The notes beneath the pieces are model-generated. The model was not told where the DNA came from. It saw only the letters and a program-made list of their open reading frames with translations, and did not search any database. Positions 53,084 to 62,086 of a DNA stretch of 64,000 nt are shown here, piece after piece. Position 1 is the first letter of the stretch. Every line of letters starts with the position of its first letter. The DNA comes from Kaistella pullorum (GTDB lineage: Bacteria > Bacteroidota > Bacteroidia > Flavobacteriales > Weeksellaceae), in the NCBI RefSeq assembly GCF_014837035.1, contig NZ_JACSPS010000002.1, positions 449,851 through 513,850 of the forward strand, in the 5' to 3' direction. The translations under genes were made by a program, and so were the position numbers.

Positions 53084-55645
53084 TTAAAACGGATAACCGA
53101 AAGCAAAGTTGAGTACCGGTTTCCAGGTCTCGCCCAAAACAAAACGCTCGCCCAGCGGCCGGTTAGGGTCGTACACCTTGTAAGCGGCATCGAGCCGCAG
53201 CGTGATGTAAGCCACATTTATCCTTACACCTACGCCAGTTCCGACACCCATCTGCGAGATGAATTTGCTGAACTTAAATTCATCGCCAAAGCCGGTATCT
53301 TTTAAGCCCCAAATGTTACCCGCATCAACGAATGCCGCTCCCTCAAACATTGGGGTGAACGGAACTCTGTATTCTACGTTTGTGGTAAGTTTTAAATTAT
53401 CCATTGCGTAGCTTCGGATTTTCTCATCGAGTTGTGAATCTGCCGGTCCCAAACCGCCGAAAACACGCCATGCCCGAATGTCATTGGACCCGCCGTTAAA
53501 ATAAGACCTTACAAAAGGCATCGTGGATGAATTGCCGTAAGGAATGCCCACGCCGATGAACTGTCGGAGTGCCAACGTATGTTTTCCGTTGAAGAACGTG
53601 TAATATTTCCGAATATCTACATCAAATTTCACGAACTGAGAGTACGGAATATTAAAAATGGTCTTGGAAGCTCCGGAAACAACCCCGTCATTTTCTGTCC
53701 TGTTATTAAAAAGACTAAACACATTGCCTGCAAGTTCTACCTTTGCATTAAGATAAACCGGATTCGGTCTGTCTTTTTTACCAATCTCATTGTAGATAAA
53801 GTTGTAAATCATTGAGGAAATGAGTACGTCCTGCGTCTGTCTGTCTTTGTTGATGAGTGACTGGCGGAACGTATTGAACAGCGAAAGCCGGTCCCCCGAA
53901 AGCGAATTTTGATACTGCTCATCATTTAAGATTATGGTCGCGAACTCATCAGATGTGATAGTCCCGTTATTAAAATCATTCACAAGCGCCGGTGAATAAT
54001 CATCAAAAACAGCATTTCTTACCCCTTCATCTACCGGAAAAAAATCATAATAACGGTCTTTGTTACGCGTCAAACTAAGTTGCGTGTTGAACAGTGACAA
54101 ACGGTGCGTGACGATGTCATTTACATTCGCGAAATAATTTAAGCCCGCATTAAACCCAATTCTCCCCAAGCCAATATTATTCTGGACAGATGTGCCCAAA
54201 ACGATGGAACTGGCCGGTGAAAAGCGTTTTGGGATCAATTTCCAGGTTGTGAAAGGCATCAGCAGACGCGGAAAATTGAGCGATCCCTGTGCGGAAACTT
54301 CGTAAGCCAATACACGCTTATCCGGATCCTTGGTATTTTCGATTGAACCAAAAATACCTGATACACTCGTGACAAGGTTTTCTGCGCCACCAAAGACATT
54401 TCGAGTAGTGAGATCCACAGACGGCGATATGCCGAAATTCAGGATTTGAGAATAATTAAGGTCAGTGGCGATCCGTAGGTCATATTTCGGAAGTGGCGCG
54501 AGATAATAACTCACATCCAATATACTGTCATTGTCTTTACGCAGGATTTCATCATACTTCAGCACGCTGAAATTGTTTGTGGACGCGATGTTCCGCTTGG
54601 TAAGATCCAGATTGCGCTGCTGGTAAAGGTCACCCTTCTTTAAGATTAGCGGTCGCCAAAGCGCGATCGTTTTATACTGATCATCGAGTTTGTAAAAATT
54701 GATTCCGAGCAGTGAATCTTTTACCGTATCAACGGTGTCGGCAAGTTTCTCAAGATAATGAACTTTAATATCGCCGATTGTAGTCTTCCGGTATGGGGTA
54801 TCCAGGGAGTCACGGTGGATATCCATCGTCAGCGGGACCTGTTTGCGGCTTTGCAGCGTGTCAGCAGTGAAATAAATTTCTTCATTTGAGTTATTGAAAC
54901 GGTAATATCCGCGCTCTTTCATAAGGTCGTTGATACGTTTTACTTCTTTTTCGAGCACGCTCTGGTCTAAAATATTCTTCCCCTGCACAAGACTTTTGCT
55001 TAGATCTTCTTCGTAAACAGAGCGTATCGCGGGATCCGGAATATTATAATAATAATCGCTGATGATTGTAGGTTCACGATGGGTGATAAGATAGTTTGCC
55101 TGCGCTTTTTTAGCCGCTGAATCAAGGTCATGACTGAATTTTACATCGGCATCCCAATAGCCGCGATACACGAAGTATTTTCGTATAGAGTTGGCGCTGG
55201 TTTCGGTTTTACCCTGATCCAGGATTACCGGTGGCTGGCCGATATTGTGCATGAACCTTTCATAAAAGAGGCTTTTGCCCACATATTCGGGGTGATTGTA
55301 TTTAATGAAAAGCGAGTCGCGCAACTTCTGATCCCGAATTTCAGACGGGTAGGTAAGGTACTCATTCAGTATCGAGTCGTATTTAGGATTTGTGGCATTG
55401 TACATCCACAGACCGATCGGAAACAGAAACAGCTGTTTTTTATTTGGCTTTTGGCTTACATAATCGGGAACCTGGTCTGCAAAAAGCTTTCCGTCTTCAT
55501 AGCGGAAATTATTTTTTGTGAGCAAATATTCACCATCGGGGACTTTGCGGGTGGTGCTGCAGGCGTACAGAAGCGAGACTGCAATTGCGAAAGCGAAAAA
55601 TATATGATACTTTTGATAATATTTTAACAGATGCTTACCGCTCAT
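53084..55645 (-). CDS. tamL: TamL: BamA/TamA-family outer-membrane lipoprotein
   Basis: 853 residues. The N-terminus is a lipoprotein signal (AFAIAVSLLYAC). It is followed by PDGEYLLTKNNF, POTRA-like domains (about 40-330) and a C-terminal 16-strand barrel (about 360-853) ending LNFAFGYPF with the terminal aromatic residue. VRSYFNGGSNDIRAWRVFGG is the conserved barrel motif with the lid-lock RAW. TamL is the lipidated TamA relative of Bacteroidota and works with TamB in envelope biogenesis; no tamB is in the window. Its start codon overlaps the divergent methyltransferase gene by 15 bp. Confidence 0.9.
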   Translation of the reverse strand: MSGKHLLKYYQKYHIFFAFAIAVSLLYACSTTRKVPDGEYLLTKNNFRYEDGKLFADQVPDYVSQKPNKKQLFLFPIGLWMYNATNPKYDSILNEYLTYPSEIRDQKLRDSLFIKYNHPEYVGKSLFYERFMHNIGQPPVILDQGKTETSANSIRKYFVYRGYWDADVKFSHDLDSAAKKAQANYLITHREPTIISDYYYNIPDPAIRSVYEEDLSKSLVQGKNILDQSVLEKEVKRINDLMKERGYYRFNNSNEEIYFTADTLQSRKQVPLTMDIHRDSLDTPYRKTTIGDIKVHYLEKLADTVDTVKDSLLGINFYKLDDQYKTIALWRPLILKKGDLYQQRNLDLTKRNIASTNNFSVLKYDEILRKDNDSILDVSYYLAPLPKYDLRIATDLNYSQILNFGISPSVDLTTRNVFGGAENLVTSVSGIFGSIENTKDPDKRVLAYEVSAQGSLNFPRLLMPFTTWKLIPKRFSPASSIVLGTSVQNNIGLGRIGFNAGLNYFANVNDIVTHRLSLFNTQLSLTRNKDRYYDFFPVDEGVRNAVFDDYSPALVNDFNNGTITSDEFATIILNDEQYQNSLSGDRLSLFNTFRQSLINKDRQTQDVLISSMIYNFIYNEIGKKDRPNPVYLNAKVELAGNVFSLFNNRTENDGVVSGASKTIFNIPYSQFVKFDVDIRKYYTFFNGKHTLALRQFIGVGIPYGNSSTMPFVRSYFNGGSNDIRAWRVFGGLGPADSQLDEKIRSYAMDNLKLTTNVEYRVPFTPMFEGAAFVDAGNIWGLKDTGFGDEFKFSKFISQMGVGTGVGVRINVAYITLRLDAAYKVYDPNRPLGERFVLGETWKPVLNFAFGYPF

Positions 55646-56356
55646 ACACTAAAGATTTTACAGTCCCTGGACAGGAAGAAGTTCAGACAAAAATACAATT
55701 TGTTTTTGGTTGAAGGCAACAAAACCATCAAAGAAATCCCGGGTTCACGCTACAGAATCCAGCAGCTGTACTCGGTTGATCCTACTGCGCTTAATATTAG
55801 TGATACAGAGATAACAGCGGTTTCTGAAATAGAACTAAGACGCATAAGTTTTCTGCAAAATCCGAAAGACTCAGTTGCGGTTTGTGAGATCATCAAACCG
55901 GAAATGAAAAGTGATGTTCCTGTGCAATTAGTTCTGGACGGCATCCAGGATCCGGGGAACCTGGGTACCATCATCCGCCTTGCCGATTGGTTCGGTATCG
56001 AACAAATAATTTGCAGTGAGGACACTGCTGATTATTACAATCCCAAAGTAATCCAGGCTAGCATGGGCTCGTTTCTTCGCGTAAACATCCTGTATACCGA
56101 TCTTCAGAACTATTTCAATTTTTCAGGCCGGGCGGTTATCGGAACTGATATGCAGGGCGAAAGCACTTATAGTTTCCGGTTTCCAACGGAATTTGATTTG
56201 GTCTTGGGCAATGAAGGAAACGGAATACGTCCTGAAACTGAAGCAATTTTAACAGATAAGATCACGATTCCGCGTATGGGAAAATCGCAGGCTACAGAAA
56301 GCCTGAACGTTTCGATGGCCGCGGGCATTATTTTAGGACAGATATTTTCCAAATAA
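55631..56356 (+). CDS. TrmH/SpoU-family RNA 2'-O-methyltransferase
   Basis: 241 residues. The N-terminal substrate-binding domain begins LQSLDRKKFRQKYNLFLVEG. The SPOUT domain has the family motifs: motif 1 GIQDPGNLGTIIRLADWFG, motif 2 LVLGNEGNGI and motif 3 PRMGKSQATESLNVSMAAGI. It methylates a ribose in rRNA or tRNA; the target (for example 23S G2251-like) is not clear. The start at 55631 lies inside the first codons of the divergent tamL gene, leaving no free intergenic space. Confidence 0.93.
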   Translation: MLTAHTLKILQSLDRKKFRQKYNLFLVEGNKTIKEIPGSRYRIQQLYSVDPTALNISDTEITAVSEIELRRISFLQNPKDSVAVCEIIKPEMKSDVPVQLVLDGIQDPGNLGTIIRLADWFGIEQIICSEDTADYYNPKVIQASMGSFLRVNILYTDLQNYFNFSGRAVIGTDMQGESTYSFRFPTEFDLVLGNEGNGIRPETEAILTDKITIPRMGKSQATESLNVSMAAGIILGQIFSK

Positions 56357-56359
56357 AAA

Positions 56360-56377
56360 AAACCGCCCAGGCGGTTT
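56360..56377. terminator. Bidirectional terminator between the methyltransferase and the 165-aa gene
   Basis: AAACCGCC pairs with GGCGGTTT (loop CA), with an A run on the left and TTAGATT on the right. It serves mainly the minus-strand gene, where it is followed by TTTTTTTT. Confidence 0.85.
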
Positions 56378-56380
56378 AGA

Positions 56381-56878
56381 TTATATAAGTTGCTGCATGC
56401 TCGATGTAGTGCGGCTTCGCTGATAGTCTTCAAGCCTCTCGCGTACCATTTTCAGTACCACAGGTGCTACATAGATCAGTGCAAGTCCGATGGCTTTCTT
56501 TTTCCAACTCGTGTTGCTTAAATTTTTGCGCGCATAATTACCGATATAGCTTACCGCGCCAAGTTTTAAAGCATTTTCGGCCATCGCGACCGTTCCTGGA
56601 TTTGCGGCGAAATTACGAACAGTATTTTTGTGGAGAATAGAATCTTTAAGATTCTCCGCGAATTCTTTTACAATTCCGCTTCCGTCAAATTTAAGTTCTG
56701 TGCCACCGCCCGCTTTTGGTTCCTCCTTCAGAAATCTGTCGGTAAAACCATTGGTAAAAGCACTCAAACTTTCCTTCGTATTGTCAAAAGTCAATAAATC
56801 CTCAAGGCCTGAAACATCTTTCTTAAGAAGTTCTTTCTTTCGCTTCAGTTCTTCTAAATTACTGTATTTAGTATCCAT
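56381..56878 (-). CDS. Hypothetical protein of the YtxH/holin-X cluster, 165 aa
   Basis: The 165-residue protein is helical: a coiled start (SNLEELKRKKELLKKDVSG), a middle with LKDSILHKNTVRNFAAN, and one hydrophobic segment near the end (KKKAIGLALIYVAPVVLKMV), probably membrane-attached. I know no function. It starts 4 bp after the holin-X-like gene on the same strand, and a YtxH gene is just upstream. This trio recurs in Flavobacteriia (from memory) and resembles stress- or envelope-related loci. Confidence 0.7.
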   Translation of the reverse strand: MDTKYSNLEELKRKKELLKKDVSGLEDLLTFDNTKESLSAFTNGFTDRFLKEEPKAGGGTELKFDGSGIVKEFAENLKDSILHKNTVRNFAANPGTVAMAENALKLGAVSYIGNYARKNLSNTSWKKKAIGLALIYVAPVVLKMVRERLEDYQRSRTTSSMQQLI

Positions 56879-56882
56879 AATT

Positions 56883-57191
56883 TTAGCTGTTTAGTGATTT
56901 GATGATTTTATTTGCGACAGCGGCTTTGATGGCATTTCGCGCAGCGAAAACAATCAGGATAAGCAGCAGATAAAAACCGGCAAGTATAAGGAAACCGTAA
57001 CCATAGTTATCTACCCACGTGCCGATCAAGAAGCCCAGGCCAATATTCAGCAGAATGATAAAAAAGAGCGCAGCCACCGCGGCCAGCGTAAGATAGGTAA
57101 CCGTACCTGCCGTAACCGAAGACTTTTCGGTTGCCTCCATCTTAAGAAGCGTGAGCCTCTTCGAGGTGTATTCTTTTACGAGGTCAAGCAT
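56883..57191 (-). CDS. Phage holin family (holin-X, PF07332-like) membrane protein
   Basis: 102 residues. After a short amphipathic helix (VKEYTSKRLTLLKMEATEK) come two strong membrane helices, TYLTLAAVAALFFIILLNIG and GYGFLILAGFYLLLILIVFA. The pattern matches the holin-X/DUF1469 family of small two-helix proteins. Despite the name, they are chromosomal proteins not linked to lysis; there is no phage gene here. It is 77 bp downstream of the YtxH gene, after a terminator-like hairpin. Confidence 0.8.
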   Translation of the reverse strand: MLDLVKEYTSKRLTLLKMEATEKSSVTAGTVTYLTLAAVAALFFIILLNIGLGFLIGTWVDNYGYGFLILAGFYLLLILIVFAARNAIKAAVANKIIKSLNS

Positions 57192-57218
57192 AATGTTTAT
57201 GTTTAAAGTTACAAAAAA

Positions 57219-57242
57219 GGAACTTCAAAAATTTAAAGTTCC
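57219..57242 (-). terminator. Terminator-like hairpin after the YtxH gene
   Basis: GGAACTT pairs with AAGTTCC around a 10-nt AT loop. On the minus strand it is followed by TTTTTTG. It may attenuate read-through from ytxH into the holin-X gene. Confidence 0.75.
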
Positions 57243-57268
57243 TGTTGGTTTTGAATTACCGCATCTTC

Positions 57269-57652
57269 CTAAGATTTCATGCCGTCTAATTCATTCTCTA
57301 CATCTTTTACAACCTCTGTGGTAGTAGCGATTGCCTGATCTTTATAGCGGTCGTAGCCTTCTTTTACAGATGATACTACTTTATCTGCTGTTTCTTTTAC
57401 CTGCGTAGTGATGTTGCCATACTGGTCACGCACTTTGCCAGATACATCCTGGAACTGCTCTTTAGCTTTCTCAGAAACTCTGCCATATTGGTCTACGGCT
57501 ACATCCTTCAGCTCATTTGCTTTCTCCTTTACCTTTCTTCTGGTTTCTTTGCCTTCTTCCGGAGCGTAAAGCATTCCAAGAACAATACCTGCTGCTGCAC
57601 CTGCAAGTAAACCGGCTAAAACTCCTGCTGAATTATTACCTTTTTTAGACAT
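57269..57652 (-). CDS. YtxH-domain protein
   Basis: 127 residues. One glycine/alanine-rich membrane helix (AGVLAGLLAGAAAGIVLGMLY) is followed by the family motif APEEGKETRRKVKEKANEL and a long amphipathic helix with repeats like DQYGRVSEKAKEQFQDVSG and DQYGNITTQVKETADKVV (LEA/apolipoprotein-like). Such proteins are stress-induced and membrane-anchored; the function is not defined. Confidence 0.88.
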   Translation of the reverse strand: MSKKGNNSAGVLAGLLAGAAAGIVLGMLYAPEEGKETRRKVKEKANELKDVAVDQYGRVSEKAKEQFQDVSGKVRDQYGNITTQVKETADKVVSSVKEGYDRYKDQAIATTTEVVKDVENELDGMKS

Positions 57653-57750
57653 TTTAATAATTTTTAATAGTTAATAATTAATGTTTGATTTATTTCAACA
57701 AAGGATTACAATTTATATACCAATTGAAAGGGTACTTTCTTAAATAAATG

Positions 57751-58425
57751 TTAAAACTCGGCAATATGGCTTATTATTGCAGCGATTGTTTCGTCTTTAG
57801 ACATATTTGAGTTATCGATCAAAATGGCATCTTCAGCTTGCCGAAGTGGCGCAATTTCACGTTCACTGTCAATCTTGTCGCGAGTCGTTAAATTGTGGCT
57901 CACCTCCTCAGCTGATATTTCCACACCCATATTCTGGAGTTCGAGAAAGCGTCTTTTGGTTCTTTCTTCAATGCTGGCGGTAAGGAAAAACTTATAATCG
58001 GCATTGGGCAACACCACCGTGCCGATATCACGGCCGTCTAAAATAACGCCGCCTTGTGCCGCAATAGCTCGCTGTGTATCCAGTAGGAACGCGCGAACCT
58101 CTTTTTGGCAAGCAATCTGGCTTACATGATCCGAAACTTCTTTCGTACGGATTTGCTGCGAAATATCTTCACCGTCCAGGAATAAAGTCAGTATGTCGCC
58201 GGTTTTTCGGAATTCCAGACTTATGTTTTTAAGATTGTCAAATACTTTTTCGAAGTTGATATTTCCTTGCGCATCAGCACAACACTGTAAGGAATAGTAG
58301 GTGATACCGCGGTACAGCGCGCCGGTGTCCATATGAATAAGTCCGAGTCGCTCTGCCAATATTTTTGAAATTGAACTTTTGCCGGTGGAGGAGTAGCCAT
58401 CTATTGCTATGACAGGTTTTCTCAT
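57751..58425 (-). CDS. cmk: Cytidylate kinase
   Basis: 224 residues. The P-loop GYSSTGKSSISK, MDTGALYRGITYY, LDGRDIGTVVLPNADYKFFL and the lid region ERTKRRFLELQ are all as in (d)CMP kinase. It phosphorylates CMP and dCMP with ATP. It lies downstream of porQ on the same strand (72 bp), a pairing seen widely in Bacteroidota. Confidence 0.96.
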   Translation of the reverse strand: MRKPVIAIDGYSSTGKSSISKILAERLGLIHMDTGALYRGITYYSLQCCADAQGNINFEKVFDNLKNISLEFRKTGDILTLFLDGEDISQQIRTKEVSDHVSQIACQKEVRAFLLDTQRAIAAQGGVILDGRDIGTVVLPNADYKFFLTASIEERTKRRFLELQNMGVEISAEEVSHNLTTRDKIDSEREIAPLRQAEDAILIDNSNMSKDETIAAIISHIAEF

Positions 58426-58497
58426 AGCGCAAATTTCATCTTTTTTTTTGAATTTTAAGCCAGGGAAGCGGCTGTCTTTCCTTAAATCTGAAAATTA

Positions 58498-59496
58498 TCA
58501 GCGTCTGTTTCCGGAAACTTCTATGAGGTCCAGCGTAAGCCCAAACATATTCGTGTTAGAGGCATTGTGATAGCGTACATGCGCATAATCGAACCTGAAA
58601 GAAGATATCTTAATTCCGAAACCCGCGCTTAAGCCTGCGAAACTCCGCTGGTCCAAAACTGCCAACTCGTTGCCCCGGCGTATATTATATCCAAGTCTGA
58701 TATTAAAGGCCTGTTGTGGGAAAAGTTCGGCACCAAGGGAAAAATGGTCGGCAAATTTGCGCTGCCAGCTGATCGGCTGACCGTTATTGTTATAATCCTG
58801 TGAAATATTAAACTGCTGAAGGTCGTGCGCGGTAATGGTAAATGCGAGCGGGAACTCGTCTAAAATCCTTGTATAACCCAGGTCTACCCTGAAAGCTACA
58901 TTTTCGCGCAAACCATTAAAGGTCTTAAACTGATAGCCAAAATTCCGGAAAACAAGGGCCACAGTTTCGTTGCTTTTCCTATTATGGTAAGTTACGCCTG
59001 CATTTCCTACAACGGCCATTGACGCGTAAGTATCGATTTTTGAGGTCACGAAATTCGCACTTCCGCCGATCGTCCAGTCTTCATCAAACTGATAGGCGTA
59101 GCCAACACCCACAGACGCATCCATCGCTCCGAATTCACCGTCGATATTTGCACTTTCATCAGTTCGCGGCATGCGGCCATAATCCATATAGCGGGCGCTC
59201 AGAGAAATCAGATGTGCTTCCTGCAGATCACGGGCGTAGGTGAAGGTTCCGTATTTAGAATCGGCAAGGTAAGATGCATAGTTTATGGCTAACATTTCAT
59301 CCTGCTCGATATTCATTACCGCCGGATTTACACCTGCAAAACTCACATCATAATCACGTATTGAAACAGCGTCACCACCCATCGCTGCCTGACGAGCCGA
59401 AAACGGGAGGTTGAGAAACGGATACACCCGCGTCCCTTCCTGAGCGAAAAAAAGTGTAGAACACAGCAGAGCGGAATATGCAAAGAGTTTTTTCAA
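58498..59496 (-). CDS. porQ: Type IX secretion system protein PorQ
   Basis: 332 residues. The signal peptide MKKLFAYSALLCSTLFFA is followed by YPFLNLPFSARQAAMGGDAV, the conserved start of the PorV/PorQ family, and a 14-strand FadL-like outer-membrane barrel to the end (GLTLDLIEVSGNRR). PorQ takes part in the attachment/shuttle stage of the type IX system, which exports CTD proteins and supports gliding. The neighbour cmk supports the PorQ call over PorV. Confidence 0.9.
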   Translation of the reverse strand: MKKLFAYSALLCSTLFFAQEGTRVYPFLNLPFSARQAAMGGDAVSIRDYDVSFAGVNPAVMNIEQDEMLAINYASYLADSKYGTFTYARDLQEAHLISLSARYMDYGRMPRTDESANIDGEFGAMDASVGVGYAYQFDEDWTIGGSANFVTSKIDTYASMAVVGNAGVTYHNRKSNETVALVFRNFGYQFKTFNGLRENVAFRVDLGYTRILDEFPLAFTITAHDLQQFNISQDYNNNGQPISWQRKFADHFSLGAELFPQQAFNIRLGYNIRRGNELAVLDQRSFAGLSAGFGIKISSFRFDYAHVRYHNASNTNMFGLTLDLIEVSGNRR

Positions 59497-59594
59497 ATGA
59501 TGATCTGTGTTTGCAAAAGTAATTTTTTTAGAAAAATTCGGATGAAATTTTTAGTCTAAATTTAAATGTATTAACGGAATTATTCGCGTTTCCT

Positions 59595-59602
59595 TATATT
59601 TG
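59595..59602 (+). promoter_or_regulatory. Probable pyrH -7 box
   Basis: TATATTTG fits TAnnTTTG. It is 32 bp before the pyrH ATG. There is no TTG at the expected -33 position (AAC, with TTA 21 bp up). Confidence 0.6.
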
Positions 59603-59634
59603 CAGGGCAAAAATGCAGTTTTAAAAACTAATAA

Positions 59635-60342
59635 ATGAAATATAAGAGAATTCTCCTGAAATTAAGTGGTGAAGCCCTCATGGGAAACCGTCAGTATGGT
59701 ATTGATAATGACCGCCTGAAGGCATATGCTGCTGAAATAAAAAAAGTGGTCGATATGGGTTGCGAAGTGGCGATCGTTATCGGTGGCGGTAATATTTTCC
59801 GCGGGCTTGCCGGCGCTGCTAAAGGGATGGACCGTGTGCAGGGAGATTATATGGGGATGCTGGCAACCGTGATCAACGGCATGGCACTGCAGGGCGCTCT
59901 GGAAGATGCGGGAATTCACACAAGACTACAGTCTGCAATTGAAATGGATAAGGTGGCTGAACCATTCATTAAAAGAAAAGCAACACGCCATCTTGAGAAA
60001 GGCCGTGTGGTGATATTTGGTGCCGGAACCGGGAATCCGTATTTCACAACCGATACGGCAGCAACTTTAAGAGCAATCGAAATTGGTGCTGATGTGATCT
60101 TAAAAGGCACACGCGTTGACGGAATCTATGATTCTGATCCGGAGAAAAATGCAGATGCAGTGAAATTTAATTCACTGACTTTTGACGAAGTTTACGCCAA
60201 GGACCTGAAAGTGATGGATATGACGGCCTTTACATTAAGTCATGAAAATAAACTACCGATCATTGTATTTGATATGAATCGCGAAGGAAACTTAAAGCGC
60301 GTGGTAGAGGGCGAAAAGGTAGGTACGCTGGTAGGACTTTAA
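59635..60342 (+). CDS. pyrH: UMP kinase
   Basis: 235 residues of the bacterial hexameric UMP kinase (amino-acid-kinase fold): [43 protein letters not shown] and [15 protein letters not shown]. It converts UMP to UDP with ATP and is regulated by GTP and UTP in the family. It forms the usual pyrH-frr pair (45 bp gap). Confidence 0.97.
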   Translation: MKYKRILLKLSGEALMGNRQYGIDNDRLKAYAAEIKKVVDMGCEVAIVIGGGNIFRGLAGAAKGMDRVQGDYMGMLATVINGMALQGALEDAGIHTRLQSAIEMDKVAEPFIKRKATRHLEKGRVVIFGAGTGNPYFTTDTAATLRAIEIGADVILKGTRVDGIYDSDPEKNADAVKFNSLTFDEVYAKDLKVMDMTAFTLSHENKLPIIVFDMNREGNLKRVVEGEKVGTLVGL

Positions 60343-60387
60343 TTTACTGCATACATTTATTTATAATTTTAAAAAGAACAGAAAATT

Positions 60388-60942
60388 ATGGAAGAAATAA
60401 ATCTAATCATCGACATGGTAAAGCAGGAGATGGATGCTGCGCTGAAACACTTAGATCACGCTTTTCAGAAAATCCGCGCAGGTAGGGCATCTACCTCGAT
60501 GGTGCAGGATGTGATGGTGGAGTATTATGGTGCGCCGACCCCGCTTAACCAGGTGGCAAATGTGATGGTACCCGATGCGATGACCATTTCTATTCAGCCT
60601 TGGGACCGCAGTGCAATAGGTGCTATCGAAAAAGCGATTGTCAATTCAAATCTTGGCTTCGCGCCTATGAACAATGGTGATAATATTATCCTGAACGTTC
60701 CGCCACTTACAGAAGAGCGCCGCCGCGAGCTGGCAAAGCAGGCAAAAGCGGAAAGCGAAGCAACCAAAGTTACCGTACGCAATGCACGCCAGGACGGCAT
60801 GAAGGAACTGAAAAAGCTTGACGGTGTTTCCGAAGACCTTATCAAAGGTGCTGAAGCTGAAATTCAGGAGCTAACCGACAAGTACGTAAAGATTTGCGAT
60901 GAACATCTGAAAACAAAGGAGGCAGACATCATGAAAGTTTAA
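60388..60942 (+). CDS. frr: Ribosome recycling factor
   Basis: 184 residues, usual length. The three-helix bundle with the tip domain: RAGRASTSMVQDVMVEYYGA, PDAMTISIQPWDRSAIG, PPLTEERRRELAKQAKAESE and the C-terminal helix. With EF-G it splits post-termination ribosomes. A perfect terminator follows. Confidence 0.97.
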   Translation: MEEINLIIDMVKQEMDAALKHLDHAFQKIRAGRASTSMVQDVMVEYYGAPTPLNQVANVMVPDAMTISIQPWDRSAIGAIEKAIVNSNLGFAPMNNGDNIILNVPPLTEERRRELAKQAKAESEATKVTVRNARQDGMKELKKLDGVSEDLIKGAEAEIQELTDKYVKICDEHLKTKEADIMKV

Positions 60943-60948
60943 AACAAA

Positions 60949-60976
60949 AAGTTCTGAGAAATCAGAACTTTTTTGT
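60949..60976 (+). terminator. Terminator of pyrH-frr
   Basis: AAGTTCTGA pairs perfectly with TCAGAACTT (loop GAAA), followed by TTTT. It lies 7 bp past the frr stop and could also serve the convergent gene ending at 60978. Confidence 0.93.
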
Positions 60977-60977
60977 G

Positions 60978-61625
60978 CTATTTCGCGGCGAAACTGAAGA
61001 TATTGCCCAGTTTGATCTCTGAGAAACTTTTAGATTTAATTTTGGCGGCATTAATCATCGCCTGAGCTAAAACATGGGTAGGCAAAGGTTTTTGACTTTT
61101 AAATAATCCAAGACTGTTTGCAAACTTCAGCACTTTTGCACCCAAAACTTCTCCGGTACGGTCAGAATCCTTGCGCTCGAGCATTCCGGGCTGAAAAAAC
61201 GTGAGCTTTGGAAATTCGAGTGCTTTAATTTTTTCCTCCAGTTCACCCTTCATCCTTGAATAGAATATTTTTGACCGCGGATTCGCACCATACGCGGAAA
61301 CCAGTACAAAATCTTCAACACCGTTTTCATGTGCTGCCTTTGCGAAATTATACTGATAATCAAAATCCACTTTCCATTGGGCATCTTTGCTGCCGGCTGC
61401 TTTCAATGTGGTCCCCAAACAGGAGAATGCAACATCACCCTGTGCTAATTTTTGCCACTTTTCAGGAGCATCAAAATCCACCACATTTACGGTAAGTTTT
61501 GAATTGTTTATGTCTAAAGGCTTTCGGACAAATACCGAAACTTCGCTGTATTCGGGATCATTAAGTAAAAGTTTGACTAAATCTTTTCCAGTAGCGCCCG
61601 TCGCGCCGATTATTAAAGCTTTCAT
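60978..61625 (-). CDS. NAD(P)-binding Rossmann protein (NmrA/HTATIP2-like atypical SDR)
   Basis: The start at 61625 gives 215 residues beginning MKALIIGATGATGKDLVKLL, with the GxTGxxG cofactor loop at the very N-terminus; the open frame before it is not plausible. VSVFVRKPLD, DVAFSCLGTT and VLVSAYGANPRSKIFYSRMK (YxxxK-like) follow, matching atypical SDRs of the oxidoreductase HTATIP2 / NAD(P)H-binding group. The substrate is unknown. Confidence 0.88.
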   Translation of the reverse strand: MKALIIGATGATGKDLVKLLLNDPEYSEVSVFVRKPLDINNSKLTVNVVDFDAPEKWQKLAQGDVAFSCLGTTLKAAGSKDAQWKVDFDYQYNFAKAAHENGVEDFVLVSAYGANPRSKIFYSRMKGELEEKIKALEFPKLTFFQPGMLERKDSDRTGEVLGAKVLKFANSLGLFKSQKPLPTHVLAQAMINAAKIKSKSFSEIKLGNIFSFAAK

Positions 61626-61729
61626 ATAAAAAATTTGGTTAGCGGTCCCGATGCCAATTTCTTGCCGAAATTTAATAATTTTGTCCTTAAATCGCCACGG
61701 CTCATTAGGCATTACAAATTTAAAACTGA

Positions 61730-62086
61730 ATGGACGCTTCGGAAATTCTTGATTATTGCAACGAAAAGAAAGGCGTCGAAGAAACCTTTCCTTTCGATAA
61801 CGAAACGCTGGTGCTGAAAGTTGGTGGCAAAATGTTCCTGCTGATGTCGCTCGATAAACATCCGCTTCATATTGCCGTGAAAACCGATCCAGAGCGGAGC
61901 GAAGAACTTCGCGCAGACCATCCGCAGATTTCGGGCGCGTATCACATGAACAAAACGCACTGGAATTCGGTAGTTTGTGAAGGTTTAAAGAAGGAACTGA
62001 TAAAAAAGCTCATTGATCATTCTTATGAACTGATTTTCAAGTCGCTCACCAAAAAGAAACAGCAGGAGGTAAAAGATTCAGTCTAA
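61730..62086 (+). CDS. MmcQ/YjbR-family protein
   Basis: 118 residues: the N-terminal IL-DYCNEKKGVEETFPFDNE, KVGGKMFLLMSLDKHPLHIA, then YHMNKTHWNSVVCEG and the C-terminal LIDHSYELIFKSLTKK. This is the CyaY-like double-wing fold of YjbR, a proposed DNA-binding protein. Divergent from the NmrA-like gene; its stop overlaps the convergent ribF stop by 4 bp. Confidence 0.92.
   Translation: MDASEILDYCNEKKGVEETFPFDNETLVLKVGGKMFLLMSLDKHPLHIAVKTDPERSEELRADHPQISGAYHMNKTHWNSVVCEGLKKELIKKLIDHSYELIFKSLTKKKQQEVKDSV

Noticed and set aside
56883-57191. Phage lysis holin
   Set aside because: It belongs to the chromosomal holin-X type two-helix family, next to ytxH, with no endolysin or other phage gene.
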